This document shows, piece after piece, positions 1 through 6,552 of a stretch of DNA of 6,552 bases (within the stretch, counting starts at the first letter, position 1; each line of letters begins with the position of its first letter). The notes beneath the pieces are model-generated. The model was not told the origin of the DNA. It saw only the letters and a program-made list of their open reading frames with translations, and did not search any database. Both the position numbers and the translations under genes were made by a program. Source of the DNA: Bacteroidota bacterium (lineage in GTDB: Bacteria; Bacteroidota; Rhodothermia; Balneolales; HLUCCA01); assembly GCA_003448835.1 (NCBI GenBank), contig DLXM01000351.1, forward strand, positions 1 to 6,552. Reading direction: 5' to 3'.

Positions 1-2
1 TT

Positions 3-1133
3 TTTGATGATGCCGGTGGAGTGAACATCAATGAGTATGGTGCCTATCTTCAAGCTGGTAAGTCATTATTTGAAGATCGTTTGAGATTGAACGGATCAGT
101 TCGATATGATAAAAATGAAAATTTCGACGGACAATTTAGTCCTCGCCTATCTTCAGTACTTACTGTTGCTGACGGACATAATTTCCGTGCTTCATATCAG
201 ACCGGTTTTCGAAACCCAACAACCCAGGGACAATACATTGATTTGAATGTAATTACAGCAAGATTACTTGGTGGTTTGCCACAGTTTGCTCAGAAATATG
301 ATATTACAAACAATACATATACACTGGAGTCTGTGCAACGATTTACAGATATGATTGTATCGAATCCACCTAATCCACAAAATCCCGCCAGTATCACCAA
401 TGCTTTGGGAGCAATTGGACAATTACAACGCTATAGTTCACATAATTCGGTTAAACCGGAGCAGGTGCAAGCTTATGAAGTAGGATATAAAGGTTTGATC
501 AATGATAATTTGTTCATTGATGCAGCTTACTATTACAATAAGTTCAATGATTTCATCACTCAGATTCGAGTCCGTAGAGCTGCAGCACCTATTAACCTGA
601 ATCCAGCTGATCCGTCAACCTATTTGCCTGCGATCAATGCTGCTTCTTCGTTGCTGTCAGGTGATTTCAATAATACATTCCAGATCTATACAAACGCAGA
701 TACCGAAGTAGAAGCTCATGGTGCTGTACTTGGATTTGATTATAGTCTGCCACGAGGATTTAATGTCTCTGCAAACTATAACTGGAACAAGTTAATTACG
801 GATCTCGGTGATTTTGTTAACGATTATAACACACCGGAGCATAAGATTAACCTTTCTTTCGGAAACAGACGTTTAACTGAAAATCTTGGTTTCAATGTTA
901 CATACAGATGGCAAGAAGAGTTTGAATGGGTAGCAAGTTTTGCCTCAGCAACCATTCCTTCCGTATCAATGATCGATGCTCAAGTAACCTATCGATTACC
1001 AAGTCTGAACAGTATAGTTAAAGTAGGTGGTTCAAACATCACTAATGAAGGTTACATCCTAAGTGCCGGTGGACCGAACATTGGCGCGATTTACTATATT
1101 TCGTTAACGTACGACAACGTCTTCAGAAGATAA
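3..1133 (+). CDS. TonB-dependent outer-membrane receptor, C-terminal part (5' end outside window)
   Basis: The reading frame is open to the left edge (codons F-D-D-A-G-G precede the GTG at 21), so that GTG is an internal valine and the gene is cut by the window. About 376 residues are visible. They look like outer-membrane beta-barrel: alternating amphipathic strands rich in Tyr, Phe and Asn, with phrases typical of TonB-dependent receptors such as FSPRLSS, FRASYQTGFRNPT, KPEQVQAYEVGYKG, DAAYYYNKFNDF and a late VKVGGSNITNEGY, which resembles the last strands of Bacteroidota receptors. Such proteins take up large or scarce ligands using energy from TonB-ExbB-ExbD. The plug and any N-terminal regulatory domain are not visible, so the substrate cannot be guessed. 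The protein ends NVFRR, with the aromatic residue just inside the C-terminus. A strong terminator follows, so it is the last gene of its transcript. The family call is firm; any specific role is unknown. Confidence 0.9.
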   Translation, partial: FDDAGGVNINEYGAYLQAGKSLFEDRLRLNGSVRYDKNENFDGQFSPRLSSVLTVADGHNFRASYQTGFRNPTTQGQYIDLNVITARLLGGLPQFAQKYDITNNTYTLESVQRFTDMIVSNPPNPQNPASITNALGAIGQLQRYSSHNSVKPEQVQAYEVGYKGLINDNLFIDAAYYYNKFNDFITQIRVRRAAAPINLNPADPSTYLPAINAASSLLSGDFNNTFQIYTNADTEVEAHGAVLGFDYSLPRGFNVSANYNWNKLITDLGDFVNDYNTPEHKINLSFGNRRLTENLGFNVTYRWQEEFEWVASFASATIPSVSMIDAQVTYRLPSLNSIVKVGGSNITNEGYILSAGGPNIGAIYYISLTYDNVFRR

Positions 1134-1158
1134 TTTTTAATAGATATATGTGGTTACA

Positions 1159-1196
1159 GAAGCCCGGGTGATTCGTCATTCGGGCTTTTGTTTTTA
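1159..1196 (+). terminator. Strong Rho-independent terminator after the first receptor gene
   Basis: The 5' arm 1160-1171 pairs with the 3' arm 1176-1187, closing a TTCG tetraloop at 1172-1175. This gives 12 pairs including two adjacent G-U pairs, with a GC-rich AAGCCCG/CGGGCTT base. A T-rich run (TTTTGTTTTT, 1186-1195) follows immediately on the plus strand. The minus strand has no comparable T run, so it should act only for the upstream receptor gene, whose stop lies about 26 nt before it. It separates that gene from pyrF. Confidence 0.9.
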
Positions 1197-1217
1197 ATGA
1201 AAACTTAAACGTATAGT
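1188..1217 (+). promoter_or_regulatory. Tentative promoter for pyrF-rnhA
   Basis: Because a terminator precedes pyrF, a promoter is expected between about 1190 and 1261. The best sigma70-like match is TTGTTT (1188-1193), 18 nt, TATAGT (1212-1217). The first box overlaps the T-tract of the terminator. No clear Bacteroidota-type TAnnTTTG box is seen. The region is AT-rich, so chance matches are easy and this is only a suggestion. Confidence 0.2.
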
Positions 1218-1261
1218 CCGAGATTTCTTTTTATTTTAAAGCAACTTCCGAACCTTTTTAT

Positions 1262-2125
1262 ATGAAATTTACAGATAAGCTTAAAACCAAGGTCAAATCC
1301 GACTCAAGTGTACTTTGCGTTGGACTTGATCCGGATCCATCCAGAATCCCGGATTTTATTTTACATCGACATGATGACATCAACGATGCAATCTTGGATT
1401 TATGCACGATCGTTATTGATGAGTCATCCGATCACTGTGTTGCTTTCAAACCAAATCTGGCTTTTTTTGAAGCTTTGGGGACTAAGGGGATCGAAGTATT
1501 TGAAAAACTATGTGCATACATTCCCCAACAGCATATCATCATTGCAGACGCCAAAAGAGGGGATATCGGTAACACGGCATCGAAATACAGACAAGCTTTT
1601 TTTGATACCTGGAAGTGCGATTCTGTGACATTGTCACCTTTAATGGGTATTGAAACGATTACACCATTTTTAACGGACGAGCGTTTTGGTATTTTTGTAC
1701 TGACCTTGACCTCAAATCCGGGTGCAACTGAATTTTTGATGCGCCCGTTCGAAGGATATGACATGATGGCTGAATTTATTGCAGACAAACTATCGAAATT
1801 GAATCAATCATTTCCGGGACATGCGGGAATGGTCGTAGGAGCAACACATACAGAAGTTCTGCCCAACATACTAAGACATTATCCTGATGCTACTTTATTG
1901 ATTCCAGGTGTTGGTTCCCAGGGTGGTGACATACAAATATTGGCTGATGCGCTAAGAGGACACGCTGGTATCCCGTTAGTCAACGTGAGTCGGGGAATCA
2001 TGTATGGTGCGGTTCCGGCAGCTACCGAAGAGTCTGAGTTAAGATCGAATATTCGTAATCGTGCGAAGTCATTTCAACAAAGTTTGCTTCCAATTACGAA
2101 TAATTATCTCTCAAATGTAAATTGA
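1262..2125 (+). CDS. pyrF: Orotidine-5'-phosphate decarboxylase, type 2
   Basis: Cytoplasmic enzyme of the last step of de novo pyrimidine synthesis, orotidine 5'-monophosphate to UMP plus CO2. The 287 residues fit the longer type-2 subfamily (about 270-310 aa) rather than the roughly 230-aa E. coli type. Signatures in order are GLDPDP (21-26), FKPN with Lys63, the catalytic DAKRGDIGNTA motif (96-106, with Asp96, Lys98 and Asp101), SPLMG (125-129), VVGATHTEVL (191-200), IPGVGSQGGD (214-223) and VNVSRGIMY (240-248), whose Arg244 should bind the substrate phosphate. All expected catalytic positions are present. The ATG at 1262 puts GLDPD at the usual distance from the N-terminus; there is no Shine-Dalgarno sequence, only an AT-rich leader. 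rnhA starts 7 nt downstream, so co-transcription is likely. Confidence 0.97.
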   Translation: MKFTDKLKTKVKSDSSVLCVGLDPDPSRIPDFILHRHDDINDAILDLCTIVIDESSDHCVAFKPNLAFFEALGTKGIEVFEKLCAYIPQQHIIIADAKRGDIGNTASKYRQAFFDTWKCDSVTLSPLMGIETITPFLTDERFGIFVLTLTSNPGATEFLMRPFEGYDMMAEFIADKLSKLNQSFPGHAGMVVGATHTEVLPNILRHYPDATLLIPGVGSQGGDIQILADALRGHAGIPLVNVSRGIMYGAVPAATEESELRSNIRNRAKSFQQSLLPITNNYLSNVN

Positions 2126-2132
2126 TTTTTCT

Positions 2133-2591
2133 ATGACCCTTAAGCCTAAACCTGAAGTATTGATGTACACGGATGGAGCCTGCAGTGGGAATCCGGGTCC
2201 GGGTGGATGGGGTGTTTTACTTGAATGGAATGGTAAATCGAAAGAATTGTCCGGCGGCGAAGCTCAAACGACGAATAACCGGATGGAGATGAAGGCGATA
2301 ATTGAGGGACTAAAAGCATTAAATAAGCCGTGCAAGGTAACAATTTGCAGTGATAGTGCGCTCATCATAAATGCATTTAAAGACAACTGGATTGATGGAT
2401 GGATCAAACGAGGGTGGAGAAAAGCGGATAAAAAACCGGTAGAAAATCAGGATCTTTGGCAAGAAATGCTGAATGAAACAGATCGACACATCATTATCTG
2501 GAAAAAAGTCAAAGGACATTCAACTGATGCCAGAAATAATCGTGTTGATGAACTTGCTGTTGCTGAGTCTAAAAAGTTTATTGAATCCTGA
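2133..2591 (+). CDS. rnhA: Ribonuclease HI
   Basis: Cytoplasmic endonuclease that cuts the RNA strand of RNA:DNA hybrids (R-loops, primer remnants) using two metal ions. At 152 residues it is close to the 155 of the E. coli enzyme. The catalytic set is complete: Asp14 in YTDGACSGNPGPGGWG, Glu52 in TTNNRMEM, Asp74 in CSDSA, His129 in VKGHS and Asp139 in NNRVDELA. These match E. coli D10, E48, D70, H124 and D134. The basic-protrusion region is also present (WIDGWIKRGWRKADKKPVENQDLW, 86-109, quoted by its ends: WIDGW and NQDLW). The usual SDSQYV after the third carboxylate reads SDSALI here, a minor change. The ATG at 2133 leaves a short N-terminal strand as in E. coli. The gene lies 7 nt after pyrF and its stop is only 4 nt from the stop of the opposing lipoprotein gene. 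Confidence 0.97.
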   Translation: MTLKPKPEVLMYTDGACSGNPGPGGWGVLLEWNGKSKELSGGEAQTTNNRMEMKAIIEGLKALNKPCKVTICSDSALIINAFKDNWIDGWIKRGWRKADKKPVENQDLWQEMLNETDRHIIIWKKVKGHSTDARNNRVDELAVAESKKFIES

Positions 2592-2595
2592 TTGG

Positions 2596-3423
2596 TTATC
2601 GCTGGACCTGAATTATTTTACTGGAGACTGTTGCCACGTATCCGGTACCGTTTTCAACATTCGTCACCACATCCGGCATGACGATTTCTTCTTCAAGAAG
2701 TCCGCTGTAGCTTGGCCAGTCTACCAAACCTGAACCAACTTGTACAAAAATCCGATTAATAATTATTCTGGAAGCTGGAACCCCAACTCTTCGTGTTAAC
2801 AGCGACCGGGACTCAAAGGTGAATCGGTATGTTTGTGTATTATAATTTCTGTAAGCAGTATCGAGTACAGAAATCGACTCAAGATATTCATCTCCGATTC
2901 GACCTAAATCATCGATTACCTGTATATAGAAATTGATTCTAGCTACAACCAGCCTTCCTTCGTTTTGTCCATCTACATTTCCCCGTTGTAATGTATTATT
3001 GTATTCTATTATAGGATCCGGTAGAGGTGCTGTAGTTAAAACAGTCGCAGAACTGGTGCGCCCGTCGGGTGTCGTTGCGGTTAATTTATAAGGTTCTAAA
3101 GAAAATAAGGGTTCTGTTGTCCAATAATTCCAGAGGTAGGATGGTCCTCCGAAAGCAAACAACGAATCGTTTAATGTAATGACATCACCTGTAGATAGTC
3201 GTTCAAGCGTCACAATCGTTCCATTGGGTTCAGGATTCTCGTTAAACAGCCTATCGCCAATTGGCATGACACGCACCCACTGGGTGTCGGCATGGACGTC
3301 CAGGGCGCCATACATCGAAAACACGTATTTGGTATTTTCCTGAAGTGGTTCAAAGGTGTTATTACAACCGGAAATCAAAATGACGGTCAATACCGTGAGT
3401 AAAAGTTCTGGAAATCGTTTCAT
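2596..3423 (-). CDS. DUF4249-like outer-membrane/periplasmic lipoprotein
   Basis: A 275-residue exported lipoprotein. The N-terminus has Lys2-Arg3, a hydrophobic stretch (about 7-17) and the lipobox LISGC with Cys20 as the lipidation site. The mature part opens with NNTFEPL and is rich in beta strands and polar residues. A YKLTATTPDGR phrase resembles the repeated 'Y-x-L-x-V-x-x-x-x-G-x-x-Y/A' strands of Bacteroidota surface lipoproteins. The C-terminus has VENGTGYV (256-263), like the conserved ending of DUF4249 proteins ('NIENGLGxF'). DUF4249 proteins are commonly encoded next to TonB-dependent receptors, as here: the start is 3 nt after the receptor stop, so the two are probably translationally coupled. 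No enzyme motif is seen and the function is unknown. By analogy with SusD-like partners it may help the receptor capture a ligand, but that is inference. The lipoprotein call is firm, the DUF4249 assignment probable. Confidence 0.75.
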   Translation of the reverse strand: MKRFPELLLTVLTVILISGCNNTFEPLQENTKYVFSMYGALDVHADTQWVRVMPIGDRLFNENPEPNGTIVTLERLSTGDVITLNDSLFAFGGPSYLWNYWTTEPLFSLEPYKLTATTPDGRTSSATVLTTAPLPDPIIEYNNTLQRGNVDGQNEGRLVVARINFYIQVIDDLGRIGDEYLESISVLDTAYRNYNTQTYRFTFESRSLLTRRVGVPASRIIINRIFVQVGSGLVDWPSYSGLLEEEIVMPDVVTNVENGTGYVATVSSKIIQVQR

Positions 3424-3426
3424 GGC

Positions 3427-5703
3427 TTATTTTGATTCAATTTTGAGTGAGAGATACGGCATAAATGGCATCTGCATGATTTTATTCTGAGTAAATACAT
3501 CATAATAGAACATGTTACTCCAGTCATATGCGTTCAAAACTCCACCCTGGACATTCAGATTGACCATTTTGAGTTCAAATTTCTGCTGAACGGAGATATC
3601 CAGCCTGTGAAAATCGGGCAACCTGCCCCGAAAAGCACGATCCATAATTACCCGAGGAAGCCCGTGAGTGTCTTTCAAATCCGGAATTTCTTCGAAGTAC
3701 TTGTGGAAGGTGTCGAATCCCATGGGTTGTGTAAATGGAAATCCGGACCCGTAGATGAAACTAATGTTGGCATTAAAATTTCCAATTTCAAGGCCGGTCT
3801 GGATGTTTACCTGATGACGTCTGTCTTGAGGTGGATGATATTCGGTTACAGGCTCTCCAAACCAGGTTGTAAAGTGGTCTTGCGCTGTTGTGTATTGTGT
3901 CCATGAGTAACCGTATCCAACTCCACCATAAAAATATCGATGATTAAAATTCAGACGCAGATCGGCACCATAGACTTCTCCATCGGCATAAGCCAGGTCG
4001 GTTGTAAATCGCGCCACACTGCTCCAGACAGATACAGGAACATTGTAGATTTTTTTATGATATCCTTCGGCGCTAAAATTAATATAATCTCCAATGGGTT
4101 GATGCCATCCCAGCATAAAATGTTCTGCGTACATGCGACGATTATCATCCGGTATTGGCATCCAGGCTGTAAATGCGGTTCCGGCATCTCTGAAGTCAGA
4201 AACACCAACAATTGGTTGCCGATAGATGCCCCACGCTGCATTTAATCGTTCATTTGGGAGTCCTCGGGGAGAATATGTAGCCTGAACGCGTGGCTCAAAA
4301 CTCGGCTTTAGAAATCCCAGATACGTTGTGAAGGAAAAACCGGGATCAATCGAAAAGTTTTCAAAAATCGGGATATTCATCGATGAATATAGTCCGGTAC
4401 TGATCATGGTTTCTTCACTCGCGTTTATCCCGGCGAAAAGATCTGCGATATCAAATCCGATTTCACGGAAATTCACGAACATTCCGTAATCGAGTCGAAA
4501 CAGCTCAAAATTCTGAATGAAATTCACATCCACCTGAGATTTCAGGATGCTCGATTTTCTGCCTTTGGTATCATTACTACCAACAGAATTATCCATATAT
4601 GAAATACCGACATTGATTTCGAAATATGAGAGACTTGATGACTGAGATACGCCGGCACATCGTCCACCAGTCACGAAGTTATTCCACTTATAAAATGCCC
4701 CGCTGTTGTAGTCCAGCTGACCTCGATCATACGTCCGTAACATGTGTGCTGAGCAATTGAAACCCTGTTCACTGATATTGCTGTATTTGATTAACTGCGA
4801 GTTGAACAATAGGGGTTGTTTCTCCTGAAGGTAGAGTCCGCTGGATTGTTCGATCAAGGATCCACGTGCGGATACAAAAAAGGAGCTTTCCCCTTCTTTG
4901 ATGGGACTTTCGTAATACAGTGACGATAAATACGGACTAATCGAAGCTGACCATTTTCGATCATACAAACTACCATTTTTCAGACGGACATCCATTACCG
5001 AAGAAGTTCTACTACTGTATCGTGGACCAAATCCACCGGCGTATAAATCGGCTTTAGAAACGACTTCTTCCGGAAAAATGGAGAAAAAACCTATGATATG
5101 AAACGGTTGGTAGACCAGAGATCCATCCATCAATACCATATTTTCGGACGGCAGTCCACCACGAATGAATAATTGTCCGCCACGGTCACCAGTCACGACT
5201 ACCCCCGGTTGTGTGGTCAGATAACCCATAAGATCAGCGCTACCTGCAGGTGTGGGTGTTTTTTTGAAATCTTCGGTGCGGATGGTGAATTGTCCGGGAC
5301 GTTGAACATCAATTTGTTTGTTCCCTTGAATGACCACTTCGTTTAGGTTTTGACTGGTAGGATTGAGTCGGACATTTATTAGGATGTTTTGGGACGCCCC
5401 TCCAATAGTAAGTGTATCGGTAAAATTTTCATATCCGATATATCGAATATTGAGTGTGTATGTACCCTGAGTCAAATTTCTGTATTCATAGACTCCGTTC
5501 ATATCGGAGGTTGAAATGATTTCTTTGGTAGAGTTGACTTGTTTTAAAACGGCGTTAGCATACTCAAGAGGTCTACCGGTCTGGTAGTCACTGATCAATC
5601 CACGTAGGGTGTAAGAAGATACTTGCTGCGCCTGGGTGAGTGGTGAAAAAGTGAAGAGAAAAAGTATGAATAAGAAATGATGCCGGGCTATCTGCTTTGT
5701 CAT
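3427..5703 (-). CDS. TonB-dependent receptor with N-terminal carboxypeptidase-regulatory-like domain
   Basis: Complete 758-residue outer-membrane receptor. A signal peptide covers about residues 1-25 (hydrophobic 10-19, likely cleavage after TQA25). Next is a CarboxypepD_reg-like beta-sandwich (about 31-113: LRGLISDYQTGRPLEYANAV, then GTYTLNIRYIGYE). The linker LNEVVIQG (120-127) is typical of Bacteroidota receptors. The plug follows (about 130-245), with LTTQPGVVV (162-170), IRGGLPSENMVLMDG (180-194), VYQPFHIIGFFSIF (197-210) and YAGGFGPRYSSRTSSVMDVRLKNG (221-244, conserved around GGF-PRY-SR-SSV-D). The rest is barrel, ending PYLSLKIESK rather than in the usual aromatic residue. The plug wording 'VYxPFHxxGFFSxF' resembles receptors that pair with DUF4249 lipoproteins, and such a gene follows 3 nt downstream. 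The substrate is unknown; 758 aa is nearer siderophore-type receptors than roughly 1000-aa SusC. The ATG at 5703 is required for the signal peptide; no Shine-Dalgarno sequence is seen. Confidence 0.93.
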   Translation of the reverse strand: MTKQIARHHFLFILFLFTFSPLTQAQQVSSYTLRGLISDYQTGRPLEYANAVLKQVNSTKEIISTSDMNGVYEYRNLTQGTYTLNIRYIGYENFTDTLTIGGASQNILINVRLNPTSQNLNEVVIQGNKQIDVQRPGQFTIRTEDFKKTPTPAGSADLMGYLTTQPGVVVTGDRGGQLFIRGGLPSENMVLMDGSLVYQPFHIIGFFSIFPEEVVSKADLYAGGFGPRYSSRTSSVMDVRLKNGSLYDRKWSASISPYLSSLYYESPIKEGESSFFVSARGSLIEQSSGLYLQEKQPLLFNSQLIKYSNISEQGFNCSAHMLRTYDRGQLDYNSGAFYKWNNFVTGGRCAGVSQSSSLSYFEINVGISYMDNSVGSNDTKGRKSSILKSQVDVNFIQNFELFRLDYGMFVNFREIGFDIADLFAGINASEETMISTGLYSSMNIPIFENFSIDPGFSFTTYLGFLKPSFEPRVQATYSPRGLPNERLNAAWGIYRQPIVGVSDFRDAGTAFTAWMPIPDDNRRMYAEHFMLGWHQPIGDYINFSAEGYHKKIYNVPVSVWSSVARFTTDLAYADGEVYGADLRLNFNHRYFYGGVGYGYSWTQYTTAQDHFTTWFGEPVTEYHPPQDRRHQVNIQTGLEIGNFNANISFIYGSGFPFTQPMGFDTFHKYFEEIPDLKDTHGLPRVIMDRAFRGRLPDFHRLDISVQQKFELKMVNLNVQGGVLNAYDWSNMFYYDVFTQNKIMQMPFMPYLSLKIESK

Positions 5704-5749
5704 CTTATTGTTAGGGATATTCTTTGTGATCGGATTTTGGAGTTCTAAC

Positions 5750-5777
5750 GTATTACGGGAGGATAAGTTAAGGACAA
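5750..5777 (-). promoter_or_regulatory. Tentative promoter for the receptor-lipoprotein operon
   Basis: On the minus strand TTGTCC (5777-5772) is followed after 16 nt by TAATAC (5755-5750). The overlapping TACGTTAG is one base away from the Bacteroidota -7 consensus TAnnTTTG. It lies about 47 nt upstream of the receptor ATG and downstream of the terminators of hppA, which is where a promoter is expected. The match is moderate and the region AT-rich, so confidence is low. Confidence 0.28.
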
Positions 5778-5810
5778 TTTTAAGCCAATCATTTTAATAG
5801 TTGTATCAAT

Positions 5811-5868
5811 AAAAAAACGGTAACGTATCGAAGTGCAAAGAAAAAGTAAATGACCTTTCAATACGTCC
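5811..5868 (-). terminator. Possible second, weaker hairpin terminator
   Basis: On the minus strand ACGTATTG (5866-5859) pairs with CGATACGT (5830-5823): eight pairs including one G-U, enclosing a 28-nt loop. A run of seven T (5817-5811) begins 5 nt after the stem. GG (5868-5867) can pair with CC (5820-5819) across a 2-nt bulge, which brings the stem to within one base of the T run. The long loop and the bulge make it weaker than the hairpin upstream; it may be a backup terminator for hppA. Confidence 0.35.
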
Positions 5869-5870
5869 AG

Positions 5871-5910
5871 ATAAAATAAAAGGGTAACGCTGTTTTTACA
5901 ACGTTACCCT
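5871..5910 (-). terminator. Rho-independent terminator of hppA
   Basis: The arms AGGGTAACG (5881-5889) and CGTTACCCT (5902-5910) are perfectly complementary. TGT/ACA (5891-5893/5898-5900) extend the stem past one C-A mismatch, closing a T4/A4 loop. On the minus strand the stem is followed directly by TTTATTTTAT (5880-5871). The plus strand has no such tail next to the stem. It begins about 54 nt past the hppA stop, so it fits the 3' end of that gene. Confidence 0.8.
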
Positions 5911-5963
5911 ATAGAGTTTTCATTTGATGTTCAGATCGTGTTAATGATCCGGTTCGTCAACTA

Positions 5964-6552
5964 TTAAAGTGCTGTAGCGATTACAAGAGCTACAACAGAA
6001 ATCAATTTCAGCAAGATATTCAATGATGGACCGGATGTATCCTTGAGAGGATCACCTACGGTGTCACCAACAACAGCTGCTTTGTGCGGCTCAGAACCTT
6101 TGTAGTACATTTGTCCATCGATTTCAACACCTGCTTCGAACATTTTTTTGGCATTGTCCCATGCTCCACCGGCGTTAGCTTGGAAGATCGCCATAAGAAC
6201 ACCAGAAACTGTTACACCGGCAAGGAGTCCACCAAGGGCTTCTTTACCGAACATAGGTGCGAAGCCGATAATAACCGGTACAGACACCGCGAGGAGTCCC
6301 GGTAGGACCATTTCACGGATAGCTGATTTTGTTGAAATCTCAACACATTTGCCGTATTCAGCAGATCCTTCAGCAGCACGGAATGTATCTTGATCGGCTT
6401 GTGACCATGTATTCATTTCAGTGCCGTCGTTTTTCTTCATAACAGCAAGAGCTGCTTTAAGCGCAGGGATCTCTGCAAACTGGCGACGAACTTCCTGGAT
6501 CATTGCCATAGCAGCGCGACCTACTGCACCCATTGACATTGCTGAGAACACC
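5964..6552 (-). CDS. hppA: Membrane-bound ion-pumping pyrophosphatase, C-terminal part (start outside window)
   Basis: Integral inner-membrane enzyme that couples PPi hydrolysis to H+ and/or Na+ transport. The frame runs off the right edge (the GTG at 6551 is an internal valine), leaving about 195 of the usual 700 or more residues. Counting from that valine, visible family motifs are [19 protein letters not shown] (7-25), a cytosolic loop ending [17 protein letters not shown] (69-85), two membrane helices (about 83-100 and 105-124), [11 protein letters not shown] (126-136), [15 protein letters not shown] (162-176) and a final helix (about 177-195). By motif alignment Asp132, Lys135, Asp163, Asp167, Lys170 and Asp171 correspond to active-site D691, K694, D723, D727, K730 and D731 of the mung bean H+-pyrophosphatase, so this end is intact. 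The residues that decide K+ dependence (GNTTAA/GNTTK motif) and Na+ versus H+ transport lie upstream of the window, so ion type cannot be stated. Confidence 0.97.
   Translation of the reverse strand, partial: VFSAMSMGAVGRAAMAMIQEVRRQFAEIPALKAALAVMKKNDGTEMNTWSQADQDTFRAAEGSAEYGKCVEISTKSAIREMVLPGLLAVSVPVIIGFAPMFGKEALGGLLAGVTVSGVLMAIFQANAGGAWDNAKKMFEAGVEIDGQMYYKGSEPHKAAVVGDTVGDPLKDTSGPSLNILLKLISVVALVIATAL

Larger units (their letters stand above)
5704..5963. other. Intergenic region between hppA and the receptor gene, both on the minus strand
   Basis: AT-rich 260-nt spacer without a credible coding frame. Reading on the minus strand from hppA it holds a good terminator (5871-5910), a second weaker hairpin with a run of seven T (5811-5868), a possible promoter (5750-5777) and a leader of roughly 40 nt before the receptor ATG. 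The leader has no Shine-Dalgarno sequence (AACAATAAG precedes the ATG). I see no tRNA, no riboswitch I recognise and no long repeat. Confidence 0.7.

Noticed and set aside
21..23. GTG as the start codon of the first receptor fragment
   Set aside because: The frame is open upstream to the window edge and the sequence begins in the middle of a barrel, so GTG is an internal valine. The same holds for the GTG at 6551 in hppA.
1308..1788. Open frames inside pyrF on both strands (1308-1628 plus, 1432-1788 minus)
   Set aside because: They lie wholly inside a gene with a complete set of catalytic motifs, have no recognisable domain and no supporting start context, so they are shadow frames.
2643..2650. 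CGGTACCG palindrome as an operator or terminator
   Set aside because: It is only 8 bp with no loop, lies inside the lipoprotein coding region (VENGTGY codons), and is followed by just four T; chance is enough.
2473..2733. Plus-strand 86-residue open frame bridging the rnhA end and the lipoprotein end
   Set aside because: It overlaps rnhA in another frame and runs antisense to the lipoprotein gene, with no start signal or domain; it is most likely chance.
3607..4245. Open frames of about 100 residues overlapping the receptor gene (3607-3906 plus, 3940-4245 plus, 3951-4241 minus)
   Set aside because: All are covered by the receptor barrel, whose frame is uninterrupted; their translations look like no protein family and the lengths are expected by chance.
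6084..6393. Plus-strand open frames inside hppA
   Set aside because: They are antisense to highly conserved pyrophosphatase motifs; the residue composition follows from the coding strand.
1..6552. CRISPR arrays, tRNA or rRNA genes, insertion sequences, attachment sites, defence genes
   Set aside because: I read both strands for regularly spaced repeats, cloverleaf sequences, transposase or integrase motifs and terminal inverted repeats, and found none.

Overview
The window looks like an ordinary chromosomal stretch from a Bacteroidota-type bacterium in the broad sense, which includes Balneolota and Rhodothermota relatives. I base this on two TonB-dependent outer-membrane receptors, one with an N-terminal carboxypeptidase-regulatory-like domain and paired with a DUF4249-like lipoprotein. 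Further support comes from AT-rich leaders without Shine-Dalgarno sequences, a type-2 orotidine-5'-phosphate decarboxylase and a membrane pyrophosphatase. A genus cannot be named from the sequence alone.

Layout, left to right. Bases 3-1133 (+) hold the C-terminal barrel of a TonB-dependent receptor whose start lies outside the window; a strong intrinsic terminator follows (about 1159-1196). Then come pyrF (1262-2125, +) and rnhA (2133-2591, +), 7 nt apart and probably one transcript. rnhA meets a minus-strand gene tail to tail with only 4 nt between the stop codons. That minus-strand unit is a complete TonB-dependent receptor (5703-3427) followed 3 nt later by a lipoprotein (3423-2596). The 260-nt gap at 5704-5963 holds a good minus-strand terminator (5871-5910), a second weaker hairpin with a T7 run (5811-5868) and a tentative promoter. 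At the right edge is the C-terminal part of a membrane-bound ion-pumping pyrophosphatase, hppA (6551-5964, minus), cut by the window end.

The genes form separate functional units. The receptor and lipoprotein probably form an outer-membrane uptake or surface module with unknown substrate. PyrF makes UMP, RNase HI removes RNA from RNA:DNA hybrids, and the pyrophosphatase uses the PPi released by biosynthesis to build an ion gradient. I found no mobile element, CRISPR array, RNA gene, prophage or defence gene, and no convincing evidence of a wholly new system. The least characterised part is the receptor/lipoprotein pair.
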